This document shows positions 29,221-38,290 of a DNA stretch of 64,000 nt, piece by piece. Source of the stretch: Candidatus Protoclostridium gallicola (GTDB lineage Bacteria; Bacillota; Clostridia; Christensenellales; Pumilibacteraceae); assembly GCA_904387375.1 (NCBI GenBank), contig CAJFLE010000008.1:124001-188000 (forward strand). The letters are read 5' to 3'. Position numbers and translations under genes: made by a program. Every line of letters begins with the position of its first letter. The first letter of the stretch is position 1. Below the pieces are notes generated by a model, which saw nothing but the letters and a program-made list of their open reading frames with translations, searched no databases and was not told the origin of the DNA.

Positions 29221-31510
29221 TTCCGCCTCCGTTTGTTTTCTTTCCCGATGGAACCCATTCCATGCCTATTTCGTCCAGCCGCGCTTTGCGCTCGTCTGAC
29301 AGCGTGCCGTTGCGATATGACACCCGCTGCACGCTTATCCACTTTTCCAGATCGACGCCGCCGACGCCGTAGTGCTGCGGCGGGCGCAGATTTCCGTATC
29401 TGCGATAGTATTCTGCGGCGAGCGCGTACCGCGTTTCCCATGCGTCCGCTTTCGGCGCGAATCCTATTTCTTTCAGCCTCCCGAGTTTCGCCACGGAAAG
29501 ACTGCCGCGCGCCGCCCGATAGCGCTGTACGCTCAGCCATTTGCCCAGCGCAACGCCGTCTGTTTTATACCCGACCGGAATATCGAGATTGCCGTGCTCG
29601 GAGTAATACTTTGCAGCCAGCGCGTACTTTTCCGACCACGCTTTATCCCCGGCGTTTTCCCATGACATACCGATTTTATCCAGTCGCATGCGCTGTTCGT
29701 CGGTCAGACTTTTCTGTCTTGCGCGCAGCGAGCGCAGCCACGACCCCAGCTGAACGCCGTCGTCCGTTCTGTAGCCGGACGGTACGGCGAGATTGCCGCA
29801 GGCCTCGTAATATTTTTCCGCCGCCCGCATATTGCGTTCCCAAAGGCTGCCCGATTTGTCCCATATCATGCCGAGTTCGTCCAACATGGAGATACGTTCG
29901 GGCGTAAGCGTACCGACGGTTATGTTACCGGCGCGCTTCTGACGAAGATTGGCGACCCATACGCCGAGAGCGAAACCGCTTTTCGTACGGTACGACACGG
30001 GGACGTCGAGATCCCCGCGTTCCGCTTTATACCGGCGGGCCTCGGCGTAACCGCGTGCAAATGCGATATCGCTGCGGCTGTCCCATATCATGCCTATGGC
30101 GGTCAGCCGTTTTATCTGACTGTCGGTCAGCACCCCGCGGCGGCAGCCGCTCCTGACCGCCCGCTGAGTATTTATCCAGCTCCCGAGCGGAAGACCGTCC
30201 GGAGTCCGGTAACGCTTCGGAACGGCAAGATTGCCGTGTTCCTCCGCGTATGCGCGCGCGACGGCGAACATTTCGTCCCACGACGCGGACAGCGTATCCT
30301 CCAACGCGTCAAACAGCCGGCGGCATTCGCGCACTTCGTCGATTACGGTAAAGCGCTCGTTGATTACGAAAGCGTTCTCACCGGTCATACGGTAATACCC
30401 TATCGCATGCTCCATTTCCGACTCTATGGCGCCCACACTGTAAAGGTTTTCGAAATTATCGACGATATCAAAGATTACGGGCGCGCCGCCGGACGCGGAA
30501 AGCGCACGGCCTATCTGCTGTTTGTACACTATGGGCGACACCGTGGGACGGAACAGTATTACGCCGCTTACGCCGCTTACGTGCACGCCCTCGTTGAGCA
30601 TATCTATCGCATACAGCAATTTCAGATGATCGCTGTCGTCGCTTTTGAATGCCGCGAAACTTTTCGCCGATACCGGGTCGTCGGAATATACGCGGTATAT
30701 GCGTGGAGACGGATCCACCTTGCCGAACATCTCTCCGGCTCGCGAAATCATTTCGTCCATGTGCCGCGCATCCGAACAGAACACTATATATCTGCCGCGG
30801 CGGTCTGTCATGCGTCTGTCGAACACGACGTCGAGTCCGTCCGCTTTATCCAGCGCCCGACGCAATGCGTCGAGGTATTTCTCTGCGGCATTTCTTGCCG
30901 CTGGATTTTTGGCGCGCCGTACTCTGCGTTCGTATTTTCCCAGTTCTTTGCGGCAGGAATAGAGTGCGGTAACGTATACCGGCGGTCGGAGTATGCCTCG
31001 CACTATCGCTTCGCCGAGCGTCATTTCGCTCGCCACGCAGCCGCCGAACAGTTCTTCCGCCATATCTCGACGGGAATCGAGATAACGTATGCTTGTTGCC
31101 GACAGTCCGACGAACGGCACCGCCGGAAACATCGCGATGAGCCGTTTCACGCTCCTGCCCCATTCTGCCGCGCCCGCGCGGTGAAATTCGTCGAGAACGA
31201 TCAGATCGGGGGCGAGATTACGCATTTCCGCATCGGTAGAATGCATCAGACGGGCGTATGTACGGAACGTAATATTGCCCGGAGCGCTTCCGCAAGCCGA
31301 GCGCACCGCTTCGAGCTGCGTACGGAATATATACTCGCTCGGCGACAGCCAGAGCACGCTTCCGCCGGCATACTTTTCGGCAAGGGCAAATCCTATGAAC
31401 GATTTCCCGGTACCCGTCGGATGGATAACGGCGGCGCGTCCTTCGCGCTGCAGCATGGCAAACGCAGCCTCGCAGGCCGTTCGATTGTGCTCAAACAGTT
31501 CTACCGCCAT
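29183..31510 (-). CDS. DEAD/DEAH superfamily II helicase with five C-terminal helicase-associated (HA) repeats
   Basis: IHPTGTGKSFIGFALA Walker A; VLDEFHRAGAAEW; RPTVSPIVYKQQIGRAL motif VI-like; five repeats of the form A.YY..HGNLDIPVGYKT.DGV.LG.W....R. Confidence 0.9.
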   Translation of the reverse strand: MAVELFEHNRTACEAAFAMLQREGRAAVIHPTGTGKSFIGFALAEKYAGGSVLWLSPSEYIFRTQLEAVRSACGSAPGNITFRTYARLMHSTDAEMRNLAPDLIVLDEFHRAGAAEWGRSVKRLIAMFPAVPFVGLSATSIRYLDSRRDMAEELFGGCVASEMTLGEAIVRGILRPPVYVTALYSCRKELGKYERRVRRAKNPAARNAAEKYLDALRRALDKADGLDVVFDRRMTDRRGRYIVFCSDARHMDEMISRAGEMFGKVDPSPRIYRVYSDDPVSAKSFAAFKSDDSDHLKLLYAIDMLNEGVHVSGVSGVILFRPTVSPIVYKQQIGRALSASGGAPVIFDIVDNFENLYSVGAIESEMEHAIGYYRMTGENAFVINERFTVIDEVRECRRLFDALEDTLSASWDEMFAVARAYAEEHGNLAVPKRYRTPDGLPLGSWINTQRAVRSGCRRGVLTDSQIKRLTAIGMIWDSRSDIAFARGYAEARRYKAERGDLDVPVSYRTKSGFALGVWVANLRQKRAGNITVGTLTPERISMLDELGMIWDKSGSLWERNMRAAEKYYEACGNLAVPSGYRTDDGVQLGSWLRSLRARQKSLTDEQRMRLDKIGMSWENAGDKAWSEKYALAAKYYSEHGNLDIPVGYKTDGVALGKWLSVQRYRAARGSLSVAKLGRLKEIGFAPKADAWETRYALAAEYYRRYGNLRPPQHYGVGGVDLEKWISVQRVSYRNGTLSDERKARLDEIGMEWVPSGKKTNGGGSESTGNGRAVRS

Positions 31511-31522
31511 TGTTCCTCCGCG

Positions 31523-31551
31523 GCGGCGCTTAATAATATATTAAGCGCCGC
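31523..31551. repeat. 29-bp palindromic recombinase-type site, copy 1
   Basis: GCGGCGCTTAATAATATATTAAGCGCCGC: 11-bp arms GCGGCGCTTAA / TTAAGCGCCGC and asymmetric centre TAATATA. Confidence 0.8.
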
Positions 31552-31586
31552 TTTCGACATAATTCAACATCCGATTTATTCAATAT

Positions 31587-31615
31587 ATTTTATCATAGCG
31601 TTTTTTTTAAGTCAA
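31587..31615 (-). promoter_or_regulatory. Sigma-A-type promoter inside the candidate invertible segment, pointing into the EPS operon
   Basis: Minus strand: -35 TTGACT (31610-31615), 17-bp spacer, -10 TAAAAT (31587-31592). Confidence 0.7.
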
Positions 31616-31723
31616 GATATTGCTTACACTATTTTATCTTTCCCGAATATACCACATACCGGTCACATATCTTTCACAATTAATCCGAAAAAAACACTTA
31701 ACGCGTCGTCACGCATCACCGTG

Positions 31724-31752
31724 GCGGCGCTTAATATATTATTAAGCGCCGC
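31724..31752. repeat. 29-bp palindromic recombinase-type site, copy 2 (exact reverse complement of copy 1)
   Basis: GCGGCGCTTAATATATTATTAAGCGCCGC. Confidence 0.8.
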
Positions 31753-31755
31753 TTT

Positions 31756-32694
31756 TCAGATATCGGGCGGATAAAAAGTGCGGTCGATGAGTTTAACCGC
31801 ACGGCGTTTTGTTTCCGCCATGCTGTGCAGATATTTGTTCATCGTCACGTGTGTATTTTTGTGACCGAGCAGTTCGCTTATAGTTTTGACGTCCACGCCG
31901 CATTCTATACCGCGGGTCGCAAAAGTATGACGCAAAGAGTGAAATCCAATATGTCTGACGCCTATGCCGGCAAGAAATCGTTCGAACCGGTGCTGATATG
32001 CCCGGACCGTAAGCGGACCTTTTCCGTCGCTCACGACATATTCGGAACCCGAAGAGTCCCGGAGTTTTCCGAGAACCGAGGCGAGCGCCGACGACACCGG
32101 TATGCGGCGGACGGACGACGCCGATTTGGGCAGATCGGTATGCTCGACGTATACGCCGTTCAATCTGAACCGGCACACGGTTTTATTCACATTGATGATC
32201 CGCGCACGCAGATCCACGTCTTTCCACAGCAGCGACAGCAATTCTCCGATGCGAAGTCCGGTATGCAATGCTATGACTATTCCTATATAAGCGCCGCCGC
32301 GTTTCATGGCGCAGGTTTCGACAAGCCTTTGTTCGCGTGCGGACAGAACCGACACCGGTTTGCTGCATTCCCTGGCGCGCACCACGAGGTCGCACGGGTT
32401 GGACCTGATATGTCCGAAACGTACCGCGCACCCGAAAGCGTTCCGCACGACGGCGAATATCATATTTACGCTGCGGGCGGACAGCGGCGCCCCCGTGCGC
32501 AGATTGCCGCGCAGCAGTTTGCCGCTCATGAATATCTGCAATACATCCGGCGTGACGGCGTCGAGTTCGAGTCCGCCCAGTTCCGGCATTATGTGGTTGT
32601 CGATCACACCGCGGTAAATACTTTGCGTATGCGGTTTCACACGCAGGCGCATACGTTCATCCAGCCAGAAATTCAGCCATTCTTTTGTAGTCAT
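31756..32694 (-). CDS. Tyrosine recombinase / phage-integrase family
   Basis: ALHTGLRIGELLSLLWKDVD; FHSLRHTFATRGIE; LLGHKNTHVTMNKYLHS (R..HxxR..Y catalytic set). Confidence 0.95.
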   Translation of the reverse strand: MTTKEWLNFWLDERMRLRVKPHTQSIYRGVIDNHIMPELGGLELDAVTPDVLQIFMSGKLLRGNLRTGAPLSARSVNMIFAVVRNAFGCAVRFGHIRSNPCDLVVRARECSKPVSVLSAREQRLVETCAMKRGGAYIGIVIALHTGLRIGELLSLLWKDVDLRARIINVNKTVCRFRLNGVYVEHTDLPKSASSVRRIPVSSALASVLGKLRDSSGSEYVVSDGKGPLTVRAYQHRFERFLAGIGVRHIGFHSLRHTFATRGIECGVDVKTISELLGHKNTHVTMNKYLHSMAETKRRAVKLIDRTFYPPDI

Positions 32695-32884
32695 AAAAAA
32701 ACCTCCGTAAAACGATATGATTATTATAACGCTTTACGAAGGTTTTCGGTTCCGTATATTAATAATATGCCAATCAATACGCTGAATCTCGATAAATAAT
32801 CCGCAGTGCGAATAAAACCGTGGTTCATAAGTATTTCAGTATTTATAAATTCCGCTTTACTATTCCTGTTATTATTTCATTGCA

Positions 32885-34207
32885 TCAGACTGCCAAGAAA
32901 GCATCCGGATTGGGTATAATCAAATCGATTACAAACATGCCCTTTTCCGCCTCCACGACACATGTACCTCTGTACTTCTCAACGATGCTGCGTATGCTTT
33001 TAAGTCCGAAGCCGTGATAGGCCTTATCGTCCTTGGTCGTTTCGGGCAAACCGTTTTTGAATACGAGTCTGCCGACATAAAAATTCTCGAAATGAACGAA
33101 CGTATTGTGGCCTTTTTCGCAGACATTGACGCCGATATATCTTTTCTCACGAGGAAGCATGCTGACCGCTTCTATTGCATTATCTATCGCGTTGCCGAAC
33201 AAAGAATAGATATCCGTATCCGACATAAAAGATACCGCCGCGCCGTTTGCAACGCATGTGAGATCTATGTCGCGTCCCTGGCACAGCAGCCGACGGCCGG
33301 TCAGAACGACATCGAGCGCGTCGTTACCCGTTTTTACGGTGGAATCGTATATATCCACGGCCTTTTTAATTTCGCTGAACTCGCTTGCGTTCAGTTTGCT
33401 TTCTATTGCCGCAAGCTGATATTTCAGGTCGTGACATTTTATATTTATCATATCGCGCGTCGCCTTCTCTTTCAGATACTGATCGCGCTCTTCGTGCAGC
33501 AGACGCTGCGCCAGATCCCGTTCCCCTTCCATTGCCTTGGTGGCATACAGACCGAATTCCATGAACAGACCGAGCAGACAGGCGATCATTGCGAACAAAT
33601 TTATTCCGACGGTTATGATAACGTTATCCGTTTCGCGGGCGACGGGAAACACGAGCTTATACAGATATACGGTCAGAAACAATACCAGAGTGGATACCAC
33701 CACCTGCAGTTTGTTGTCGACCGTCACATTCTGATTTATACGCAGCGTACGCCGCAGTATAAGAAAATAGAAAGCCACGAATACGGCTATATAACATGCC
33801 GTCAGCGTAAGGTAATCGGCAGCCCGCGACACGTCGGCGCCGGCGGCTCTGACAGACAGCGTGATGACCCGGTATATGTTGAACGCTATGTGTTGAAGGC
33901 AGTATCCCGCCGTTCCGGCAAAAAGCGCCGACCAGAAATCGCAGCAGAAACAGCACATGGTTGCGGCAACCGTCAGCGCAAACAGCAGGAAGCACTGGCT
34001 TGTATCCCAGGCGAACAGACCTCTCAGCCCTGAAAATTCGTTTATAAAGTTCCAGCCGAGCGCAGTCCCAAGAATAACGAGTATGCACACCGTACAGCGT
34101 ACGGCAAAACGGCGCCGCCGTTCCATCTTATGCACGATCAAAGCCACTATGGCTATGAGCGCGATCGGGAAATTGAAAGTAAGCCACAAAAATCTCGTCA
34201 CATCCAC
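32885..34207 (-). CDS. AgrC-like GHKL histidine kinase (HK2)
   Basis: INIKCHDLKYQLAAIE; FGNAIDNAIEAV; YHGFGLKSIRSIVEKY. Confidence 0.9.
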   Translation of the reverse strand: MDVTRFLWLTFNFPIALIAIVALIVHKMERRRRFAVRCTVCILVILGTALGWNFINEFSGLRGLFAWDTSQCFLLFALTVAATMCCFCCDFWSALFAGTAGYCLQHIAFNIYRVITLSVRAAGADVSRAADYLTLTACYIAVFVAFYFLILRRTLRINQNVTVDNKLQVVVSTLVLFLTVYLYKLVFPVARETDNVIITVGINLFAMIACLLGLFMEFGLYATKAMEGERDLAQRLLHEERDQYLKEKATRDMINIKCHDLKYQLAAIESKLNASEFSEIKKAVDIYDSTVKTGNDALDVVLTGRRLLCQGRDIDLTCVANGAAVSFMSDTDIYSLFGNAIDNAIEAVSMLPREKRYIGVNVCEKGHNTFVHFENFYVGRLVFKNGLPETTKDDKAYHGFGLKSIRSIVEKYRGTCVVEAEKGMFVIDLIIPNPDAFLAV

Positions 34208-34233
34208 ATGAAATCCCTCCCCTCTTCGGTTTC

Positions 34234-34944
34234 TTAGCGGATATTCCGACCCCAGTATGCCGCAAGATCGGATAAAAACTGTTTCTTCTTATGTCGGCTT
34301 ACCGCCAGACATATATCGCCCAGCCGCACGTCGTTCTGAATTACATCGGTAACGTATTTCAGATTTACCGTATAACATCGGTTGCATCTGGAAAACCCCC
34401 TGCCCAGCAATTCCTTTTCCGCATTGGTCAGCGTTATTCTGGACGTAAAATCCCCGTGTGCAGTATGATAGACGACGTTGTTGTCAAATACTTCGAGATA
34501 AATTATATCGCCGATTCCTATTCTGCGTACGGCGCCGTCGACCGTATTGACCAAAACGGATTTGTCACGGCTTTCTATGAGCGGAACGGCCTTGCGCATC
34601 ACGGTTTCGAGATTGGCGTATTTAATCGGTTTAAGCAGATAGTTAAGCGCGCCGACGCCGTAGCCGTCGATTGCGTACTGCGCGAGGAAAGTAACGAAAA
34701 CGATAATGACGTCGTCGTCCTTTTCCCGCAGTTTCCGCGCCGCGGTAAGACCGTCCATCAGAGGCATCTCTATATCCATGAATACGATATCGTATTCGGG
34801 AACGTATGTCTCTATAAAATCCATTCCGTTCCCGAAAACGCGCAGACGGATTTCTTGGCTGCAGGAATTACCGAATTTCCGCAGATATTCGGAAATTATA
34901 CGCACGCTGTTTTCGTCGTCTTCAACTACGGCTATCCGGATCAT
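34234..34944 (-). CDS. LytTR-family response regulator (RR2)
   Basis: IRIAVVEDDENSV; IVFMDIEMPLMDGLTAA; LytTR domain RGFSRCNRCYTVNLKYVTDV. Confidence 0.92.
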   Translation of the reverse strand: MIRIAVVEDDENSVRIISEYLRKFGNSCSQEIRLRVFGNGMDFIETYVPEYDIVFMDIEMPLMDGLTAARKLREKDDDVIIVFVTFLAQYAIDGYGVGALNYLLKPIKYANLETVMRKAVPLIESRDKSVLVNTVDGAVRRIGIGDIIYLEVFDNNVVYHTAHGDFTSRITLTNAEKELLGRGFSRCNRCYTVNLKYVTDVIQNDVRLGDICLAVSRHKKKQFLSDLAAYWGRNIR

Positions 34945-34968
34945 CGTTTCTCCTTTATTTATGGATTA

Positions 34969-35037
34969 ATATTAACATAATAAACGAACGATTTGTTACC
35001 CGTCGTGGCGAAATGTCGATTTGGCGTGGTGAAATGC
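34969..35037 (-). promoter_or_regulatory. Candidate LytTR-type autoregulated promoter of RR2
   Basis: Half-sites GTGGCGAAATGT (35005-35016) and GTGGTGAAATGC (35026-35037), 21-bp period; 32 bp from GGCG to minus-strand TGtTAATAT (34969-34974). Confidence 0.55.
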
Positions 35038-35135
35038 AATCTGCGCCCGGGGTTACACAATCGATTATATCATCGGCATAATAAAATGTCAATATGCAGT
35101 TTTTTCGGCACCTCGGAAAGGCAACCGTCCGGCGA

Positions 35136-35175
35136 AAAAGAAACGGCTTCTTCCCGAGGGAAAAAACCGTTTCGG
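35136..35175 (-). terminator. Terminator downstream of GH3-3
   Basis: Minus-strand hairpin GAAACGGTTTTTTCCC..GGGAAGAAGCCGTTTC followed by TTTTT. Confidence 0.65.
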
Positions 35176-35208
35176 GCAGATGAGGCTCTGCCCTGATGAG
35201 GGGCGTAT

Positions 35209-38200
35209 TTATTCTGCTGTATCATCGTCCTCGGCGGAAAGAGCCGGCTTGCCGCCCTTAAGCGCGCCGCGGACTGCAAATACTCCCCATACCGCGAGGC
35301 CGACTGCGACGGCACAATCGACGATTATCAATATTATCGTCCAGTACGGCAATGAATAATCCACGATTTCCGCATTCATCGCATTGGAGTTTATTACCGT
35401 ATAGAACACGTTTTTGGCGCAGTCACGCAGTACGACCGCATCGGCGGTACTGCCCGCGTCGAAATCGTTCCACGCCAAATTGTTACGGTTATTAAGGTTG
35501 AGATCGCCGCCTGCGTATGCCATTTGTCTGGGGTCCATGTACGCGCCGCTGTTGAAGTCGCAGATAACCGTGCCGCGGAAGCCCCATTCGTTCCTGAGGA
35601 TCTCGGTGAGCAGCCGGTAATCTCCGCCCGTCCAGCGCGTTCCGATTCTGTTGAACGAACTCATTATTGCGCGCGTTCCGCCCTCTTTGACCGCTATCTC
35701 GAACGGCCTGAGGTATATCTCACGCATTGCCTGTTCGGTAGTCCAGACGCACACGCCGTTATTGGACCGGTGCGTTTCCTGATCGTTGAGCGCGAAATGT
35801 TTGATGAAGCAGTATACGCCTTTGCTCTGGCAGCCGCGTATCTGCGCCGCAGCCATCTTCCCCGTCAGCAGGCCGTCCTCCGACATATACTCGAAGTTGC
35901 GCCCGCCGAAAGGACTGCGGTGTATGTTCGCTCCAGGCGCGTACCACCCCGAGTACGGCATCCCGTTCCCCCGGCCGTCAGCGCCCCATATACCTTCGTT
36001 GCCCACCATGCGGCCGAACTCTTCCGCTATCTCTTCGCTCCACGTACTCGCTACCGTCATCTGCGACGCGTAATAACACGTCCCCCAGTACGTTCCGTCC
36101 GTGAGCATGAAGTTCACGAATCCCGCGGGTCCGTCCGTGTCGTTCGTCAGAGGTTTGCCGATTTTTTCTATTTCGGCTGATTTGAACGCGCCGTAATTGA
36201 ACATATTCAGCAGCTGATCGGTGCCGCACTGTTCGAGCAAGGTATTCCAGCGGGCGTCGTCGTATGCCACGAAGGGCAAATATTTTTCCGACTCCGGCGT
36301 ACCCTCGGCGAACGCGTATACCCCGTCGGCATTCGTCACCATATCGCGGAACATGATTTCGGCAGGCTCGTCGAACCACGGCATCTCCATTGAATCGAAA
36401 TCCGAGGGATTATTGTGAGTCTTGTCTTCCAGCGCCGCTATAAACGCGGCGTCGGCGGAGCCGTCCGCTCTGACGGAAGGCCATGTACCTTCCCAGTCGC
36501 TGCGTGAAAGTCCTTTGCGCGTTTTGCCGTCCACCGTCACGTCCGACAGCTGGGTATCCGCGTCGAAATATCCGTTTTCGCAATCGGTGTACCGTGCGGA
36601 CACCGCGTTGCCGGTCACGGGATCTTTTTCATACCGCGCCGCAGGCGACGAGAACGGAATCGGTCTGCTGCGGTCGTGCGCATTTTCGCTTACGTAAAGC
36701 GCGTATCCGCTTCCCGCTTCCAGCTCGTAACCGCTGCATCCGTTATCGTTGACGTCGTAGCAGTCGAACGAAGCCAGATAATAAGGATCGAACGTGAGAG
36801 TCACCTCTTCTTCGCCGCCCGGCGCTATCGGTCCGGTCTTCTCGAAGTCGACAAGCACCGTTTCGGGTTTTTCGATACCGCCGTCGGTGTAAGGCGCGTG
36901 GGCGTAAAGCTGCACGACATCCCGTCCGGCGACGTCGCCGTCATTGCGGACGGTCACCGTTATTTCGTATTTGCCGTCCGGCTCTATGGTTTTGCCCGAG
37001 ATCTGCGAAGCGTCCACCGTCCAGGTAAAATCGGTATAGTCCAGCCCGTAGCCGAACGGATATATGACGTTGGCGTCATACCATTCTTCGCCGTCCGTGA
37101 CTCCGCGCGTTTCGTAATATCTGTAACCGACGTACACGCTCTCTTCGTAATCCACGAAATAATAAGGCTGTGCTGTCAAGGTGCCGTCACCGTCCGCCGT
37201 GCCGTATTGATCGCCCCAAAGCACGTCATTTTCCGGATCGGCGGTGACGAGATTATCGCCGAAATTGCTCCACGTGGGATCCTTCGTGAAATCCGCCGCG
37301 AACGTATCCGTCGTGCGACCGGAGGGGTTCACTTCGCCGTTCAATATACGGCCGAGTGCCATGATGCCGGTGTTGCCCGGGAATCCCGTCCAGACGGCGG
37401 CGTCGACGCCGTATTTCTCCTCGTCCATGAATCCGAGCTCCATGAAAGTGCCGGCGTTCACGATGAGGATCAAAGGTTTGCCCGTGAACGCACTGCGCAC
37501 CGCTTCCAGAAGCGCGCGCTCGTTGGCGTCGAGCCGCAGATAGTGGTCGTCTTCAGACGCCGCGCCTTCGGCACCCTTCATGCTGCGCGGCAGGTCGAAG
37601 CCCTCGCCGCCCATGCGCGACACCACCACGATTGCCGCGTCGGTATACTCGCCTATATACCCCGCCACTCCGCCGTTATAACGGGACAGCGGCGTTTCGT
37701 ATGTAGGCACGGTCACGGTCTTGCCGTCGTCGAGATTGGAATTTTCCGGTTTCGCCGGTCGGGACGGACCGGACGCGCCGTCGTTCTCGTAAAACTCGCG
37801 CAGCGCGGGATTGACGTCGTAACCCGCGGCAGTCAGGCTGTCGTACAGGTCGCTGGCGCCTTCTCCGCCTCCTCCGCCGCCCGAACCCGAGCCGCCGTAT
37901 ACGAAATTGACCGAGTTTTTTCCGAACACGCTGATCTTCGGACGGACGGAAACGGATTCGTCGCTGACGGGAGTTTTCAGCGGCAGGACGTCGTTTTCGT
38001 TGCGAAGCAGCACAAAGCCTTCCTCGCATATCTTTTCATTGAACGCGTTCGCCGCTTCCAGCGTATCCTCCTTACTTTCGTAATCGGGCAGATAAACGGA
38101 TTCTATGCCGTCCGCGAACACCGGCCGCTTGCCTCCGAGAACGCTGGAAAAGGTTTCGAAAAACACGGTCGCCGACAGTACGGTTACGACAGCGAGCAGA

Positions 38201-38274
38201 ACCACGAGCGCGCACGTCACGATAAACCATACTCTCGAATGCTGCTTTTTCCAAATCGTTTTAACGAATTTCAT
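35209..38274 (-). CDS. GH3-type glycoside hydrolase, permuted, TM at both ends (GH3-3)
   Basis: CEEGFVLLRNENDVLPL; YPFGYGLDYTDF; PGANIHRSPFGGRNFEYMSEDG; KHFALNDQETHR; NEWGFRGTVICDF. Confidence 0.93.
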   Translation of the reverse strand: MKFVKTIWKKQHSRVWFIVTCALVVLLAVVTVLSATVFFETFSSVLGGKRPVFADGIESVYLPDYESKEDTLEAANAFNEKICEEGFVLLRNENDVLPLKTPVSDESVSVRPKISVFGKNSVNFVYGGSGSGGGGGGEGASDLYDSLTAAGYDVNPALREFYENDGASGPSRPAKPENSNLDDGKTVTVPTYETPLSRYNGGVAGYIGEYTDAAIVVVSRMGGEGFDLPRSMKGAEGAASEDDHYLRLDANERALLEAVRSAFTGKPLILIVNAGTFMELGFMDEEKYGVDAAVWTGFPGNTGIMALGRILNGEVNPSGRTTDTFAADFTKDPTWSNFGDNLVTADPENDVLWGDQYGTADGDGTLTAQPYYFVDYEESVYVGYRYYETRGVTDGEEWYDANVIYPFGYGLDYTDFTWTVDASQISGKTIEPDGKYEITVTVRNDGDVAGRDVVQLYAHAPYTDGGIEKPETVLVDFEKTGPIAPGGEEEVTLTFDPYYLASFDCYDVNDNGCSGYELEAGSGYALYVSENAHDRSRPIPFSSPAARYEKDPVTGNAVSARYTDCENGYFDADTQLSDVTVDGKTRKGLSRSDWEGTWPSVRADGSADAAFIAALEDKTHNNPSDFDSMEMPWFDEPAEIMFRDMVTNADGVYAFAEGTPESEKYLPFVAYDDARWNTLLEQCGTDQLLNMFNYGAFKSAEIEKIGKPLTNDTDGPAGFVNFMLTDGTYWGTCYYASQMTVASTWSEEIAEEFGRMVGNEGIWGADGRGNGMPYSGWYAPGANIHRSPFGGRNFEYMSEDGLLTGKMAAAQIRGCQSKGVYCFIKHFALNDQETHRSNNGVCVWTTEQAMREIYLRPFEIAVKEGGTRAIMSSFNRIGTRWTGGDYRLLTEILRNEWGFRGTVICDFNSGAYMDPRQMAYAGGDLNLNNRNNLAWNDFDAGSTADAVVLRDCAKNVFYTVINSNAMNAEIVDYSLPYWTIILIIVDCAVAVGLAVWGVFAVRGALKGGKPALSAEDDDTAE

Positions 38275-38290
38275 TTTTCGGAACCTCCGC

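Noticed and set aside
31523-31752. Interpretation of the two 29-bp palindromes as plain terminators
   Set aside because: They follow/precede minus-strand genes, but the minus-strand reading has no downstream T run. Two identical copies with reverse-complementary asymmetric centres are better explained as recombinase sites. Caveat: short flanks (CCGyG..TTTyC) match slightly better in direct orientation, so orientation rests on the centre.
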